Shown here: positions 9,920 to 18,769 of the stretch, one piece after another
How positions within the stretch are numbered: the stretch's first letter is position 1
Layout of the letters: each line of letters begins with the position of its first letter
DNA from: Bryobacterales bacterium
Lineage (GTDB): Bacteria; Acidobacteriota; Terriglobia; Bryobacterales; Bryobacteraceae
Assembly (NCBI GenBank): GCA_947467185.1
Contig: CANIHR010000008.1
Coordinates: 1 to 44,203 of the forward strand
Direction of reading: 5' to 3'
DNA: 44,203 nt
The notes under the pieces: generated by a model
Databases searched by the model: none
What the model was told of the DNA's origin: nothing
Seen by the model: the letters and a program-made list of their open reading frames with translations, nothing else
Made by a program: the position numbers and the translations under genes

Positions 9920-11173
9920 TTGTCTAACCTTTTCGATACGCCAACGCTTCGCGCGCTCCGGCATCGCAACTTCCGCCTCTTCTTCAGCGGCCAGATCATC
10001 TCGCTCATCGGGACCTGGATGGAATCGGTCGCACAATCCTGGCTTGTCTACCGCCTCACCGGATCCTCCGCCCTCCTCGGCCTCGTCGCGTTCGCCGGCC
10101 AGATCCCGGTCCTCCTCCTCGGCCCCGTCGCCGGTCACCTCGCCGACCGCCTGAACCGTCGCACTATCATCATCGCCACCCAGGCCACCTTCATGTTGCT
10201 GGCCCTCCTGCTCGCCGCCCTCACACTCAGTGGTCACGTGCAGATCTGGCACATCTTCGTGATGGCCACCCTGATGGGCATCGTGAACGCCTTCGATGTC
10301 CCAGCGCGCCAGTCTTTCCTGGTCGAAATGGTGGGCCGTGAGGACATGATGAACGGCATTGCGCTCAACTCCACCATGTTCAACTTCGCGCGTGTCGCCG
10401 GACCCGCCATCGCCGGCCTCATCGTGGCGCAGATCGGTGAAGGCTGGTGTTTTCTGTTGAATGGGATATCCTACATCGCGGTCATTACCGGCCTGGTCAT
10501 GATGCGCCTCGGCCCGCCCGCGCCGCGTCCCGAATCTGAAGCCTCCCCCTGGCAGAACATCCGCGATGGCTACATCTTCATCGGTCAAAGCCGTCCTGTT
10601 CGCAACCTGCTCGCTATGATCGCGCTGCTCAGCTTTGCCGGCCTGCCCTTCATCGTCCTGTTGCCGATCTTCGCCGAAGAAATCCTCCACAGCGGTGCCA
10701 AAGGCCTCGGCCTGCTGATGTCCTCATCGGGCGTAGGAGCCACCGCCGGAGCTCTCCTCCTCGCCTCCCGTCGTAACGTTGTCGGCCTGAGTCGCTGGCT
10801 GTCGATGGCCGCCGTGACCTTCGCGGTCGCCCTCGCCACCTTCGCCTGGTCAACGAACCTCTGGCTCTCCGCCGCCCTGCTCCTCCTCACCGGCTTCGCC
10901 ATGATGGTCCAGATCGGCTCCTGCAACACCCTGATCCAGTCGATGGTCCCGGACCACTACCGCGGCCGCGTCATGGCCGTCTACTCGATGATGCTGATCG
11001 GCATGAACCCTCTCGGCGCCATGGCCTCCGGCTTCGCCGCCGCCAAATGGGGAGCCCCGCTCACCATCGCCGCCGGAGCCGGCTTGTGCCTCGCCGCAGC
11101 GCTGACCTTCGTCGCCCTGCTCCCCTCGTTCCACAAAGAAGCAAAGGTCCTCCTCGACCGCCACCACGGGTGA
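9920..11173 (+). CDS. MFS transporter (EntS/DUF894-like)
   Basis: RNFRLFFSGQIISLIGTWMESVAQSWLVYRLTGSS and ~12 hydrophobic segments. Confidence 0.88.
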   Translation: MSNLFDTPTLRALRHRNFRLFFSGQIISLIGTWMESVAQSWLVYRLTGSSALLGLVAFAGQIPVLLLGPVAGHLADRLNRRTIIIATQATFMLLALLLAALTLSGHVQIWHIFVMATLMGIVNAFDVPARQSFLVEMVGREDMMNGIALNSTMFNFARVAGPAIAGLIVAQIGEGWCFLLNGISYIAVITGLVMMRLGPPAPRPESEASPWQNIRDGYIFIGQSRPVRNLLAMIALLSFAGLPFIVLLPIFAEEILHSGAKGLGLLMSSSGVGATAGALLLASRRNVVGLSRWLSMAAVTFAVALATFAWSTNLWLSAALLLLTGFAMMVQIGSCNTLIQSMVPDHYRGRVMAVYSMMLIGMNPLGAMASGFAAAKWGAPLTIAAGAGLCLAAALTFVALLPSFHKEAKVLLDRHHG

Positions 11174-11260
11174 GACGGCGATGATCCTGGCAATTGGCCA
11201 AGCCAATCCGGCATGAGGACTCCCGCATCGTGATCGAACGTCAAGTAAGATTAAGGAGCG

Positions 11261-12577
11261 GTGATGCTGACTATTGACAATCCGGAATCACTGGCCGATT
11301 TGCCCTTCCACGATACGGGTAAGTATTCCGAGTTCGTCGTGGAATTGCGTTCTGCACTCGAGAACTTGGAGGGGGCTGACGTGACATCACTGCTTGACGG
11401 CAGGGCGGGTCAACGATGCTTGGAACTCGTGTCACGGCAGACAATTCGGGAATTGGGCTCCCATTTCACGTCATCTGCGTTGGCCGAACAGGTTGTGAGA
11501 GAGTTGCCGATCGAATCATGGGACCTGCATCGGGCATTTGATCCGGCATGTGGTGCGGGCGATCTGCTTTTGCCAATTGCGCGGCGGTTGAGCGTTAGGA
11601 ATACAATGTCGGAAACCCTGCGATTCTGGAATAGTCGCCTCGCAGGCTGTGATTTAAGTGGTGAGTTTATCGAAGCTGCCAGGCTTCGGCTTGTCTTGCT
11701 TGCAGCGAGCCGAGGTGTGACTGTGGATGACAATCCAAGCAATCTGGCGTCGCTCTTGACAAATGTTGCGGTGGGCGATGGCCTTTCGATACTTACGGAA
11801 TATGGAAACAGTTCAGTTATTTTGATGAACCCACCGTACGGCAAAATATCTGGTGCAAAGAGTAAATGGAGGAGCGGTTCTGCGACAGCAGCGGCGCTGT
11901 TCGTTGAGCGTGCAGTTATGCTTGGTGGTGCCAATACTTATATAGCGGCCATCTTGCCAGAAGTCTTGCGCACTGGAACAAGCTACGCCCGCTGGCGGAG
12001 CTTTGTAAGCAATTACGCGGTTACCACACGGTGCAAATCAGTCGGATTGTTTTCGAACCACGCAGACGTCGATGTTTTTGTCTGCCACTATCATCGGCGA
12101 GAGGTGCTAGTCAAGAATAGACCCGAAAGCGAAATCCTGTATGCCAAGACGGTAGGGGATCAGTTTGATGTTTCAGTTGGTACGGTAGTCCCGCATAGGC
12201 ACGCACAGGAAGGGCCTCGCTATGCCTATCTGCATGCAAAGAATGCCAAACCGCGCAAAGAGATTCGCCGCATTTCCGAATCGCGCCAATTTATGGGTCG
12301 GACTTTTGAACCACCAGTTGTGCTGATCCGTCGAACGTCAAGACCCGGCGATAGAAATCGCGCGATCGCGACCTTGGTGCTGGGTCACCGAAGAGTAGCA
12401 GTTGAAAATCATCTAATCGTTGCTCAGCCAAGAGATGGTTCAGTTGAAACTTGCCGATTCTTAATGCGCATTCTTGACTCATCGGAAACTGATGCCTATT
12501 TGGACGAGATTATTCGTTGTCGACATCTCACAACGCTGAGTGTCTGTTCGATACCTTTTTCACAGACACCCGCTTAG
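11261..12577 (+). CDS. N6-adenine-specific DNA methyltransferase with C-terminal TRD-like region (start GTG 11261 or ATG 11264)
   Basis: LGSHFTSSALAEQVV..., motif I FDPACGAGDLLLPIA, motif IV VILMNPPYGK; C-terminal PPVVLIRRTSRPGDRNR...HLIVAQP... resembles TaqI/Eco57I-type specificity regions; aaggag RBS. Confidence 0.8.
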   Translation: MMLTIDNPESLADLPFHDTGKYSEFVVELRSALENLEGADVTSLLDGRAGQRCLELVSRQTIRELGSHFTSSALAEQVVRELPIESWDLHRAFDPACGAGDLLLPIARRLSVRNTMSETLRFWNSRLAGCDLSGEFIEAARLRLVLLAASRGVTVDDNPSNLASLLTNVAVGDGLSILTEYGNSSVILMNPPYGKISGAKSKWRSGSATAAALFVERAVMLGGANTYIAAILPEVLRTGTSYARWRSFVSNYAVTTRCKSVGLFSNHADVDVFVCHYHRREVLVKNRPESEILYAKTVGDQFDVSVGTVVPHRHAQEGPRYAYLHAKNAKPRKEIRRISESRQFMGRTFEPPVVLIRRTSRPGDRNRAIATLVLGHRRVAVENHLIVAQPRDGSVETCRFLMRILDSSETDAYLDEIIRCRHLTTLSVCSIPFSQTPA

Positions 12578-13178
12578 TGTCCGAGTCCTGATAGGGTCTG
12601 CTTGTTATCACCTTCGTCTGGACTTGAAGCATAGCGTACATTAATTTAACTAGCTCGCGTTCCTCGGATTTCGTCATTATGTCTGCGGTATGGGTAAGCC
12701 ATTCGAGGATGTCTTGAGACGCTCGCAACGTGTGATCTAAGCGTCGCTCGAGAATCAGCTGGAAACGGTTGAGGAGAATTCGCTCCACCAGATACTTGCC
12801 GGCTGTTGTGTTTGACTCCAACTCGTACGAATGAGGGTTCACAGAGAATAGCGAGTTGTAGTCGGTCATTGTTGGATCTGGGTATCCAGGCGCGCTGTGG
12901 TCAGGCATCGGGTCCGCAGGCCAGTCGTCACACTTGAGGACATTACAGATCGAACAGGCAAGATACAGGTTACTGATGTCGTTTTCGAACTGCGGATACT
13001 TTACCTTTGGGCGAAAGTGCTCAATGTGGAAGTTGCGAATCCCGCCAAACCTGCCTTCTGGGATCGCGCAATAGATACAGCAGCCGTCGCAATGGTCAGC
13101 AATAAGTTTCTTCCATGACTGCCAATGTCCTTGGAGGGGCTGGCTCCGAGGTTTTCCGATGAGACGTGGCCACTTCAC
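12528..13178 (-). CDS. HNH endonuclease, PtuB-like
   Basis: CCIYCAIPE...FHIEHFRPKVKYPQFENDISNLYLACSICNVLK: Cys pair, IEHFRPK and NLxLxCxxCNxxK core; GTG start abuts the upstream stop (TAAGTG). Confidence 0.85.
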   Translation of the reverse strand: MKWPRLIGKPRSQPLQGHWQSWKKLIADHCDGCCIYCAIPEGRFGGIRNFHIEHFRPKVKYPQFENDISNLYLACSICNVLKCDDWPADPMPDHSAPGYPDPTMTDYNSLFSVNPHSYELESNTTAGKYLVERILLNRFQLILERRLDHTLRASQDILEWLTHTADIMTKSEERELVKLMYAMLQVQTKVITSRPYQDSDTKRVSVKKVSNRHSAL

Positions 13179-13844
13179 TTACGTCCGTCTCCGAGTTGGC
13201 TTATCTAAGCGTGCTTGGATCTTCTTCCGCAATGCATCTGCTCGCCGTTGCAGCGATTCGAACTCAGAAAGGACACCGTCGAGATTTATGATTGTGGGCA
13301 AGTCGGTCTGGAAGTAGCCCTGTAGCCCCTGTAGCCTCTCGCGTTCGTCGACGGTCGCCTCGCCGGATGCAACACTGCGTGCGAGCGTCTCCAACTTGCT
13401 TAGTAGTAATCGCTGCTCGTCATATCTGCGTTGCCCTGCACGAAGCATTTGAGGGAGAATGGTGTCAACGGTCGTCGTGAAATCATTCCGGCTAAAGAGT
13501 CCCTCAACATGGCTAAGATGGGGGTGCGCCATCTCCTTGAAGCCGGTGACTACAAAGATAGGGAAGGCCGGCCTCTTGTTACGAATCTCCCGGATGAGGC
13601 GATCCGCCTGATAATTAACCGCGCGCCTGCCACTAGCACCCTCGTTTAATTTCCAATCGGTGATGAGTACGGTTGCGTCGCACTCGTCGAGCCACTGCAG
13701 GACATCCTCTTCATCCGAAGGTGGCGCGTCTCCTATTACGGTCCACTGGTCATCTCTCTTAAGTTTTCTAAGAGTGGACTTAATCAAGCGACAGAGCGTC
13801 TCGCGTTGCGGCTTACGGTCGTCAATTACCGCGATAGTCGGCAT
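13179..13844 (-). CDS. Receiver (response-regulator-like) domain protein with a C-terminal helical region and no DNA-binding domain
   Basis: From M at 13844: MPTIAVIDDRKPQRETLCRLI...CDATVLITDWKLNE...FPIFVVTGFKE; helical C-terminus; start 2 nt after the kinase stop. Confidence 0.72.
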   Translation of the reverse strand: MPTIAVIDDRKPQRETLCRLIKSTLRKLKRDDQWTVIGDAPPSDEEDVLQWLDECDATVLITDWKLNEGASGRRAVNYQADRLIREIRNKRPAFPIFVVTGFKEMAHPHLSHVEGLFSRNDFTTTVDTILPQMLRAGQRRYDEQRLLLSKLETLARSVASGEATVDERERLQGLQGYFQTDLPTIINLDGVLSEFESLQRRADALRKKIQARLDKPTRRRT

Positions 13845-13846
13845 GA

Positions 13847-16114
13847 TCAGGAACCAAACTCTGGGAGCCATATAGTGAATCTGGCCCCGCCTAAGGTCGG
13901 ATCGGCATCTATCGTTCGCATCCCTTTCGCGTCCATTACCACCGCGTTGACAAGTGCCAAGCCCAAGCCCGTCCCCACTTCTTTCCCCTCCTCGTTAGTC
14001 TTAGTTGTGAAAAGTGGATTCCAAATACGCTCTCGATTTCCCACTTCAACGCCGGGCCCAGAGTCTCCAACCACCAGTTCGAATCCACTCCTGCCAAGCA
14101 CTTCCTTTGAACGTACGGCAATTGCAATGCGTCGAAGGTTCGAGGAGTGCATCGAAAAATAATACGCGTTCGTCAATAAATTTATCACAACGCATTCTAT
14201 GTCCATAGCAAAGACTCGGGCCTTGACAGGAGAAAGCTTAGATATTATTTCGATGGTGCTGGCGTCGAGGGCGGGTTTCATCTCGCTGAGAATTTCTTCA
14301 ATCAAGGCCGCAATGTCAGTGTTTCTCCTGACCCGTCGGTCTCTGCGAACGCGACCCAAGGCAAAGCCGCCCCATGCCGCTACTTTTTCGGCTTCCCGAA
14401 TTGCTTTGTCCAGCTCACTTAAGACTTCGTCGATTGGATCCTCATTATTTAATAAAATTTTGACCGTGCCGAGTATCGCTTTGACGCTGTCGAGGCCACT
14501 TTGGGTTTCGTGACCAAATGTGGCAGCTGCGATACCGATTGTCGCCAAAGTTCTGCTGACGCCGGACTGCGTGATCAGTTCTTCGAATGCTTTTTCAGCA
14601 TTGTTTAGACTTAGCGTGGTTGAGGCCAGTTGTTCGATCACATCTTGTGATCGATTAATACCGAGGCCCGGAAGCGTTTCCTCTGCGCGTTTTATAGTTG
14701 AGGCAAGGTCAAACAGACGAATTCGGAGCTCGTCAACTGTACCCCGTGGGCTTAGTTGTTGGATTTCAGGTTCCGTTGTTCGCGCTAGGAAATCTTCATG
14801 GTACTGCGATTCTAGTCTGTTAAGACAACCTAATAGGAAGCTCCGCATCATCCCAAATGCTGCTCCGGACACGAGCCCTTCACGTCCGGATGTATCGATG
14901 AGTTCCGGATTCGAATCTCTCCCAATGAAGATCGCACCTGCCAGTTGGTAAGGCGATACCCGGAAGTCCGGCCTGCCCGGACCCGCCGGATTCCGGGCTT
15001 TTCGGTCGCCGAGGCCCAGCCAGTCTCCTTCAGGGCGGCCCTGGTCCCCGTATGGGGGGACCCTAATGCCGTCGCGGTAAACACGTATTCCCGCATTCAT
15101 TCTGAGAAACTCTCTGAGTTCGGATAACTGTAGAGATTGGGTTCCCGAGGTGTCCGTTCTTTGAGGGTAAAATAAGAGCTTAACTGACAGTGGCCCTAGG
15201 CAGCTAACGGAATTGATTGATGCCGATGGCGATACGCCCCTGGGTTTCGGATGAACAAGTTGGCCGAACGGTATAGAAACCGCAGTTGTGACCCTTTCGC
15301 CCGCGTCTTGTCGCCAATGCTTGACGGACCCAACGACCATGCCGTCGCTCCTCAGCTCAAACTCGCCCTCGATGGCGGGATGAGTCCAGAGGGGAGACGG
15401 GACCACTCCGTTGTACTCTATCGCGACGTCGTTCTCGATACGGATTTGAAAATCCTTTACCGTATCAAAAGGAGAAGTGAGGAGCGCAAGCATTCGTTGC
15501 AATTCAGCCACATCCCGGGATTCCCAGTTTTGCCTAAGCTCCTTAATAATTAGCTCGGTACCGGTTTTCTCCGACGAATTGGGGATGGGCGCGGGGGGCG
15601 GATCGTACGTCTGCTGCTTTTCATTCCAGATTGAGGGTCGCGGTACCAGAAAACCTGATGAAGAAAGCTCTTGAACGCTGACGCTTTCCAGGTCGCGCCC
15701 AGGATGCTCGAAGTCGCGCCAATCTACAGCTAGCCCAACCGTGTTCTGGCTGTCTGATTGGGATCTCATCTCGAGCACGCAGCCCAGTCGATCAGCAGAA
15801 ATCCGACCGACTCCCTTTTCTCCGGTCTTTCGCCGCCCCGTGCGCGTGAATGTCTCCTTTCGCTTGGCGCTGTAGCCCAATCGAAGCCAATGTTCTTCCA
15901 CATCGATCCACGACATCCCCGCACCATCATCGCTGATAGTAATTGACGCATTGTGCGTCGCCGACCCGCTCGCACGAATGCCAACCACCACAATGGTAGC
16001 CCCGGCATCGTAGCTGTTCTTGACGAGTTCGAGGACCGCAGTTGTATGGTCCTTTATGCTCTCGCGGCCCCATGTCAGCATTGCGCGCGCATCGACGGAG
16101 AAATGTTTTGGCAT
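13847..16114 (-). CDS. Dual GHKL ATPase: N-terminal Hsp90/MORC-like module plus C-terminal histidine-kinase-like module
   Basis: N-terminal: TAVLELVKNSYDAGA, ISDDGAGMSWIDVEEHWLRLGYSAK, GRRKTGEKGVGRISADRLG. C-terminal: TFGHETQSGLDSV H-box-like, VVINLLTNAYYFS (N box), VVGDSGPGV (G1), IWNPLFTTK (F), GTGLGLALVNAVV (G2). Confidence 0.88.
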   Translation of the reverse strand: MPKHFSVDARAMLTWGRESIKDHTTAVLELVKNSYDAGATIVVVGIRASGSATHNASITISDDGAGMSWIDVEEHWLRLGYSAKRKETFTRTGRRKTGEKGVGRISADRLGCVLEMRSQSDSQNTVGLAVDWRDFEHPGRDLESVSVQELSSSGFLVPRPSIWNEKQQTYDPPPAPIPNSSEKTGTELIIKELRQNWESRDVAELQRMLALLTSPFDTVKDFQIRIENDVAIEYNGVVPSPLWTHPAIEGEFELRSDGMVVGSVKHWRQDAGERVTTAVSIPFGQLVHPKPRGVSPSASINSVSCLGPLSVKLLFYPQRTDTSGTQSLQLSELREFLRMNAGIRVYRDGIRVPPYGDQGRPEGDWLGLGDRKARNPAGPGRPDFRVSPYQLAGAIFIGRDSNPELIDTSGREGLVSGAAFGMMRSFLLGCLNRLESQYHEDFLARTTEPEIQQLSPRGTVDELRIRLFDLASTIKRAEETLPGLGINRSQDVIEQLASTTLSLNNAEKAFEELITQSGVSRTLATIGIAAATFGHETQSGLDSVKAILGTVKILLNNEDPIDEVLSELDKAIREAEKVAAWGGFALGRVRRDRRVRRNTDIAALIEEILSEMKPALDASTIEIISKLSPVKARVFAMDIECVVINLLTNAYYFSMHSSNLRRIAIAVRSKEVLGRSGFELVVGDSGPGVEVGNRERIWNPLFTTKTNEEGKEVGTGLGLALVNAVVMDAKGMRTIDADPTLGGARFTIWLPEFGS

Positions 16115-16325
16115 TTGTGAAGAGTTTACCGAACGTCACCGTGCGACCCGCTTGAACCGTGAATTCTTCATCAACCATCGTCGCAAAAATTGTCAGCATT
16201 TAAGCGAAGCTGACGACGAGTTCAAATCAGGGGTTGGCGGATGATGATATGGGTAATAAGGTACTGCCGTAAGGTCATCGGCTCGCGACGCATCGAGGGA
16301 TTTGCAGCGTTTTACGCCCCCGCCC

Positions 16326-17372
16326 TCACAACTCCCCCACGGAATAACTCAGCACCCCCTTCCGAGGTAACTGCCCCCCGCGCGCCGCGATGAACGCCCC
16401 CTGCCTCACTCCTGCCAACTCCATCCACCGCCGCAATCGCGCCACGTCACCCGGATTCGGCTCCTCCGAAATTCCTGCCGGCATTACGGGCGCGGTCTCC
16501 GTCTGAATCACCAGGGGAATCTCCAGCCCGTTCGAGTCCCGCCAATAACTTAACTCCGGCACCATCCCCGAATGCCGGGCATTTCGGTAGATCTCCCACA
16601 CCGCCTGGCTCTCCAGACTCGCACTCTCCGCAAAGTGCAGTTTCGGACTCCGCGTCAGCCGCCGCCCAAAATCCAGGTCAGACGCAGGCAGTCGCAGCAC
16701 TTGAAAGCACGTCTCCAGCACCTCCAGCCACCGCACTACCGTTCGATGCGATACCCCGCACTCCTTCGCCAGCGCCTGCTGATCCAGCACCTCGCCACTA
16801 CGCGACTTCGCCAACTCGACGAATTCCTCAAACCGGTCCAGATCGTGAACATTTACCAGGGCTCGCACATCCCGGTCGAGCCATGTCCGCCCTGCCGTCC
16901 AGGCAACGCCCGTTTGTCGACGAGCCTCCGCCCGCACCGGCTCAAATCGCCCCAGCATCTCCAGCGGCAGCGGCGCACGCCCCTCCAGCTCCGCCCGCGT
17001 CGGCGAATGCAACTCAAACGTTTCGAACGGCGTCCGAAGCCGAAGCGAACTCGCCAGAATCAGAGGCCGCGGCCCTTCGAGTTCCTCAATAAGAGAGGGC
17101 ACCCGGTGGATATCGTCAACAATCGTGGGCGCGCGCAATCGGCCCCAAAACGCCCGTGCATCCCGTCGAGCCATCGCCCGCGCAGCCGGATCTTCCAGCG
17201 ATATATATGCATGGGCGGGGAACGCATTTCGCAGCAACGTGGTCTTTCCGCCGCCTCGCGGACCCTGTACTAACACCGGGTGTCCCACCAGGGCCGCGCG
17301 ACGCAACGGGATCGACATTGTCCTGTAGATCATGAAATATCCGTCTGGAAAAATGATATTGCATACGCTCAT
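16326..17372 (-). CDS. AAA_14/DUF4143-type ATP-binding protein
   Basis: VLVQGPRGGGKTTLLRNAFP Walker A, PTIVDDIHRVPSLIEEL; C-terminal wHTH-like KECGVSHRTVVRWLEVLE and DUF4143-like tail. Confidence 0.72.
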   Translation of the reverse strand: MSVCNIIFPDGYFMIYRTMSIPLRRAALVGHPVLVQGPRGGGKTTLLRNAFPAHAYISLEDPAARAMARRDARAFWGRLRAPTIVDDIHRVPSLIEELEGPRPLILASSLRLRTPFETFELHSPTRAELEGRAPLPLEMLGRFEPVRAEARRQTGVAWTAGRTWLDRDVRALVNVHDLDRFEEFVELAKSRSGEVLDQQALAKECGVSHRTVVRWLEVLETCFQVLRLPASDLDFGRRLTRSPKLHFAESASLESQAVWEIYRNARHSGMVPELSYWRDSNGLEIPLVIQTETAPVMPAGISEEPNPGDVARLRRWMELAGVRQGAFIAARGGQLPRKGVLSYSVGEL

Positions 17373-17449
17373 CCAGCGAGATGCCCCGAATCCGCGGCCA
17401 GCGCCTTGCCCCCTCTCCCCACCCGCCGATACCGTGGAAAGTGCCCCTC

Positions 17450-18769
17450 ATGTCTGACAAAATCACCCAGAAAATCGCCCCCGCCAAAGGCAAACTCGGC
17501 ATCCTGATGCCCGGCCTCGGCTCCGTCTCCACCACCTTCATGGCCGGTGTCATGGCTGTCCGCAAAGGCCTCGGCCAACCCATCGGTTCGCTCACCCAAC
17601 TCGGTACCATCCGCCTCGGAAAGCGCACCGATAATCGCACCCCGAAAATTAAGGAATTCGTCCCGCTCGCCGGCCTCGACCAACTCGTCTTCGGTGGCTG
17701 GGACATCTTCGAAGACAACGCCTACGAAGCCGCCGTCAACGCCGCCGTCCTTGACCCCGCCCTGCTAAAACAGGTCAAGCCCCAACTCCAAAAGATCAAG
17801 CCCATGAAGGCTGTCTTCGACCGAAAATACGTCACCCGCATCGACGGCCCCAACGTCAAAACCAACGGCACGCTCCTCGACAAAGCCCACGCCCTCATGG
17901 AAGACATCGCCAACTTCGGCAAGGTCAACAAGTGCGACCGCATGGTCATGATCTGGACCGGCTCCACCGAAGTGTTCCACCGCCCCTCGAAGGTTCACCA
18001 GACGATCGAAGCCTTCGAAAAAGGCCTCGCGAAGAACGACCCCGATATCGCGCCCAGCCAGGTTTACGCCTATGCCGCCATCATGTCCGGCGTCCCCTTC
18101 GCCAACGGAGCCCCGAACCTCACCCACGACATCCCCGCGCTCCTCGCCCTCGCGCGTGACAAGAACGTGCCTGTCTGCGGCAAGGATTTCAAAACCGGCC
18201 AGACGTACATGAAGACCCTCATTGCGCCTGGCCTGAAAGCTCGTATGCTCGGCTGCAACGGCTGGTTCTCCACCAACATCCTCGGCAACCGCGATGGCGA
18301 AGTCCTCGAAGATCCCGGCTCCTTCCAGAGCAAGGAGCAAACCAAGCTCAGCGTCCTCGACTCCATCCTGCAACCCGCCCTCTACCCCGAGCTCTACAAG
18401 GACCTCTACCACGCCGTCCGCATCAACTACTACCCCCCGCGCGGCGACTCCAAAGAAGGCTGGGACAACATCGACATCTTTGGCTGGCTCGGCTACCCGA
18501 TGCAGATCAAGATCGACTTCCTCTGCCGCGACTCCATCCTCGCCGCGCCCCTCGTCCTCGATCTGGTCCTCTTTCTCGACCTCGCCAACCGTGCAGGCAT
18601 GAAGGGCATCCAGGAATGGCTCAGCTTCTACTTCAAAGGCCCCATGACCGCCCCCGGTCTCTACCCCGAACACGACATCTTCATCCAGCTGATGAAGCTC
18701 AAGAACACCCTCCGCTGGATGCGCGGCGAGGACCTGATCACCCACCTCGGCCTCGAATACTACGACTAA
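17450..18769 (+). CDS. ino1: Inositol-1(3)-phosphate synthase
   Basis: LGILMPGLGSVSTTFMAGVMAVRKGL, RTDNRTPKIKEFVPLAGLDQLVFGGWDIFEDNAYEAA; Met at 17450. Confidence 0.85.
   Translation: MSDKITQKIAPAKGKLGILMPGLGSVSTTFMAGVMAVRKGLGQPIGSLTQLGTIRLGKRTDNRTPKIKEFVPLAGLDQLVFGGWDIFEDNAYEAAVNAAVLDPALLKQVKPQLQKIKPMKAVFDRKYVTRIDGPNVKTNGTLLDKAHALMEDIANFGKVNKCDRMVMIWTGSTEVFHRPSKVHQTIEAFEKGLAKNDPDIAPSQVYAYAAIMSGVPFANGAPNLTHDIPALLALARDKNVPVCGKDFKTGQTYMKTLIAPGLKARMLGCNGWFSTNILGNRDGEVLEDPGSFQSKEQTKLSVLDSILQPALYPELYKDLYHAVRINYYPPRGDSKEGWDNIDIFGWLGYPMQIKIDFLCRDSILAAPLVLDLVLFLDLANRAGMKGIQEWLSFYFKGPMTAPGLYPEHDIFIQLMKLKNTLRWMRGEDLITHLGLEYYD

Noticed and set aside
12291-12482. Short antisense ORF within the methyltransferase
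   Set aside because: No motif; explained by the MTase coding strand
13179-13844. Receiver protein as a transcription factor
   Set aside because: No HTH or winged-helix C-terminus recognisable; region appears coiled-coil/helical
15927-16199. 90-aa ORF at the 5' end of the GHKL operon
   Set aside because: Overlaps the well-supported kinase start in another frame and has no recognisable motif
17765-18745. 326-aa antisense ORF within inositol-phosphate synthase
   Set aside because: Shadow ORF opposite a well-supported enzyme; low-complexity composition
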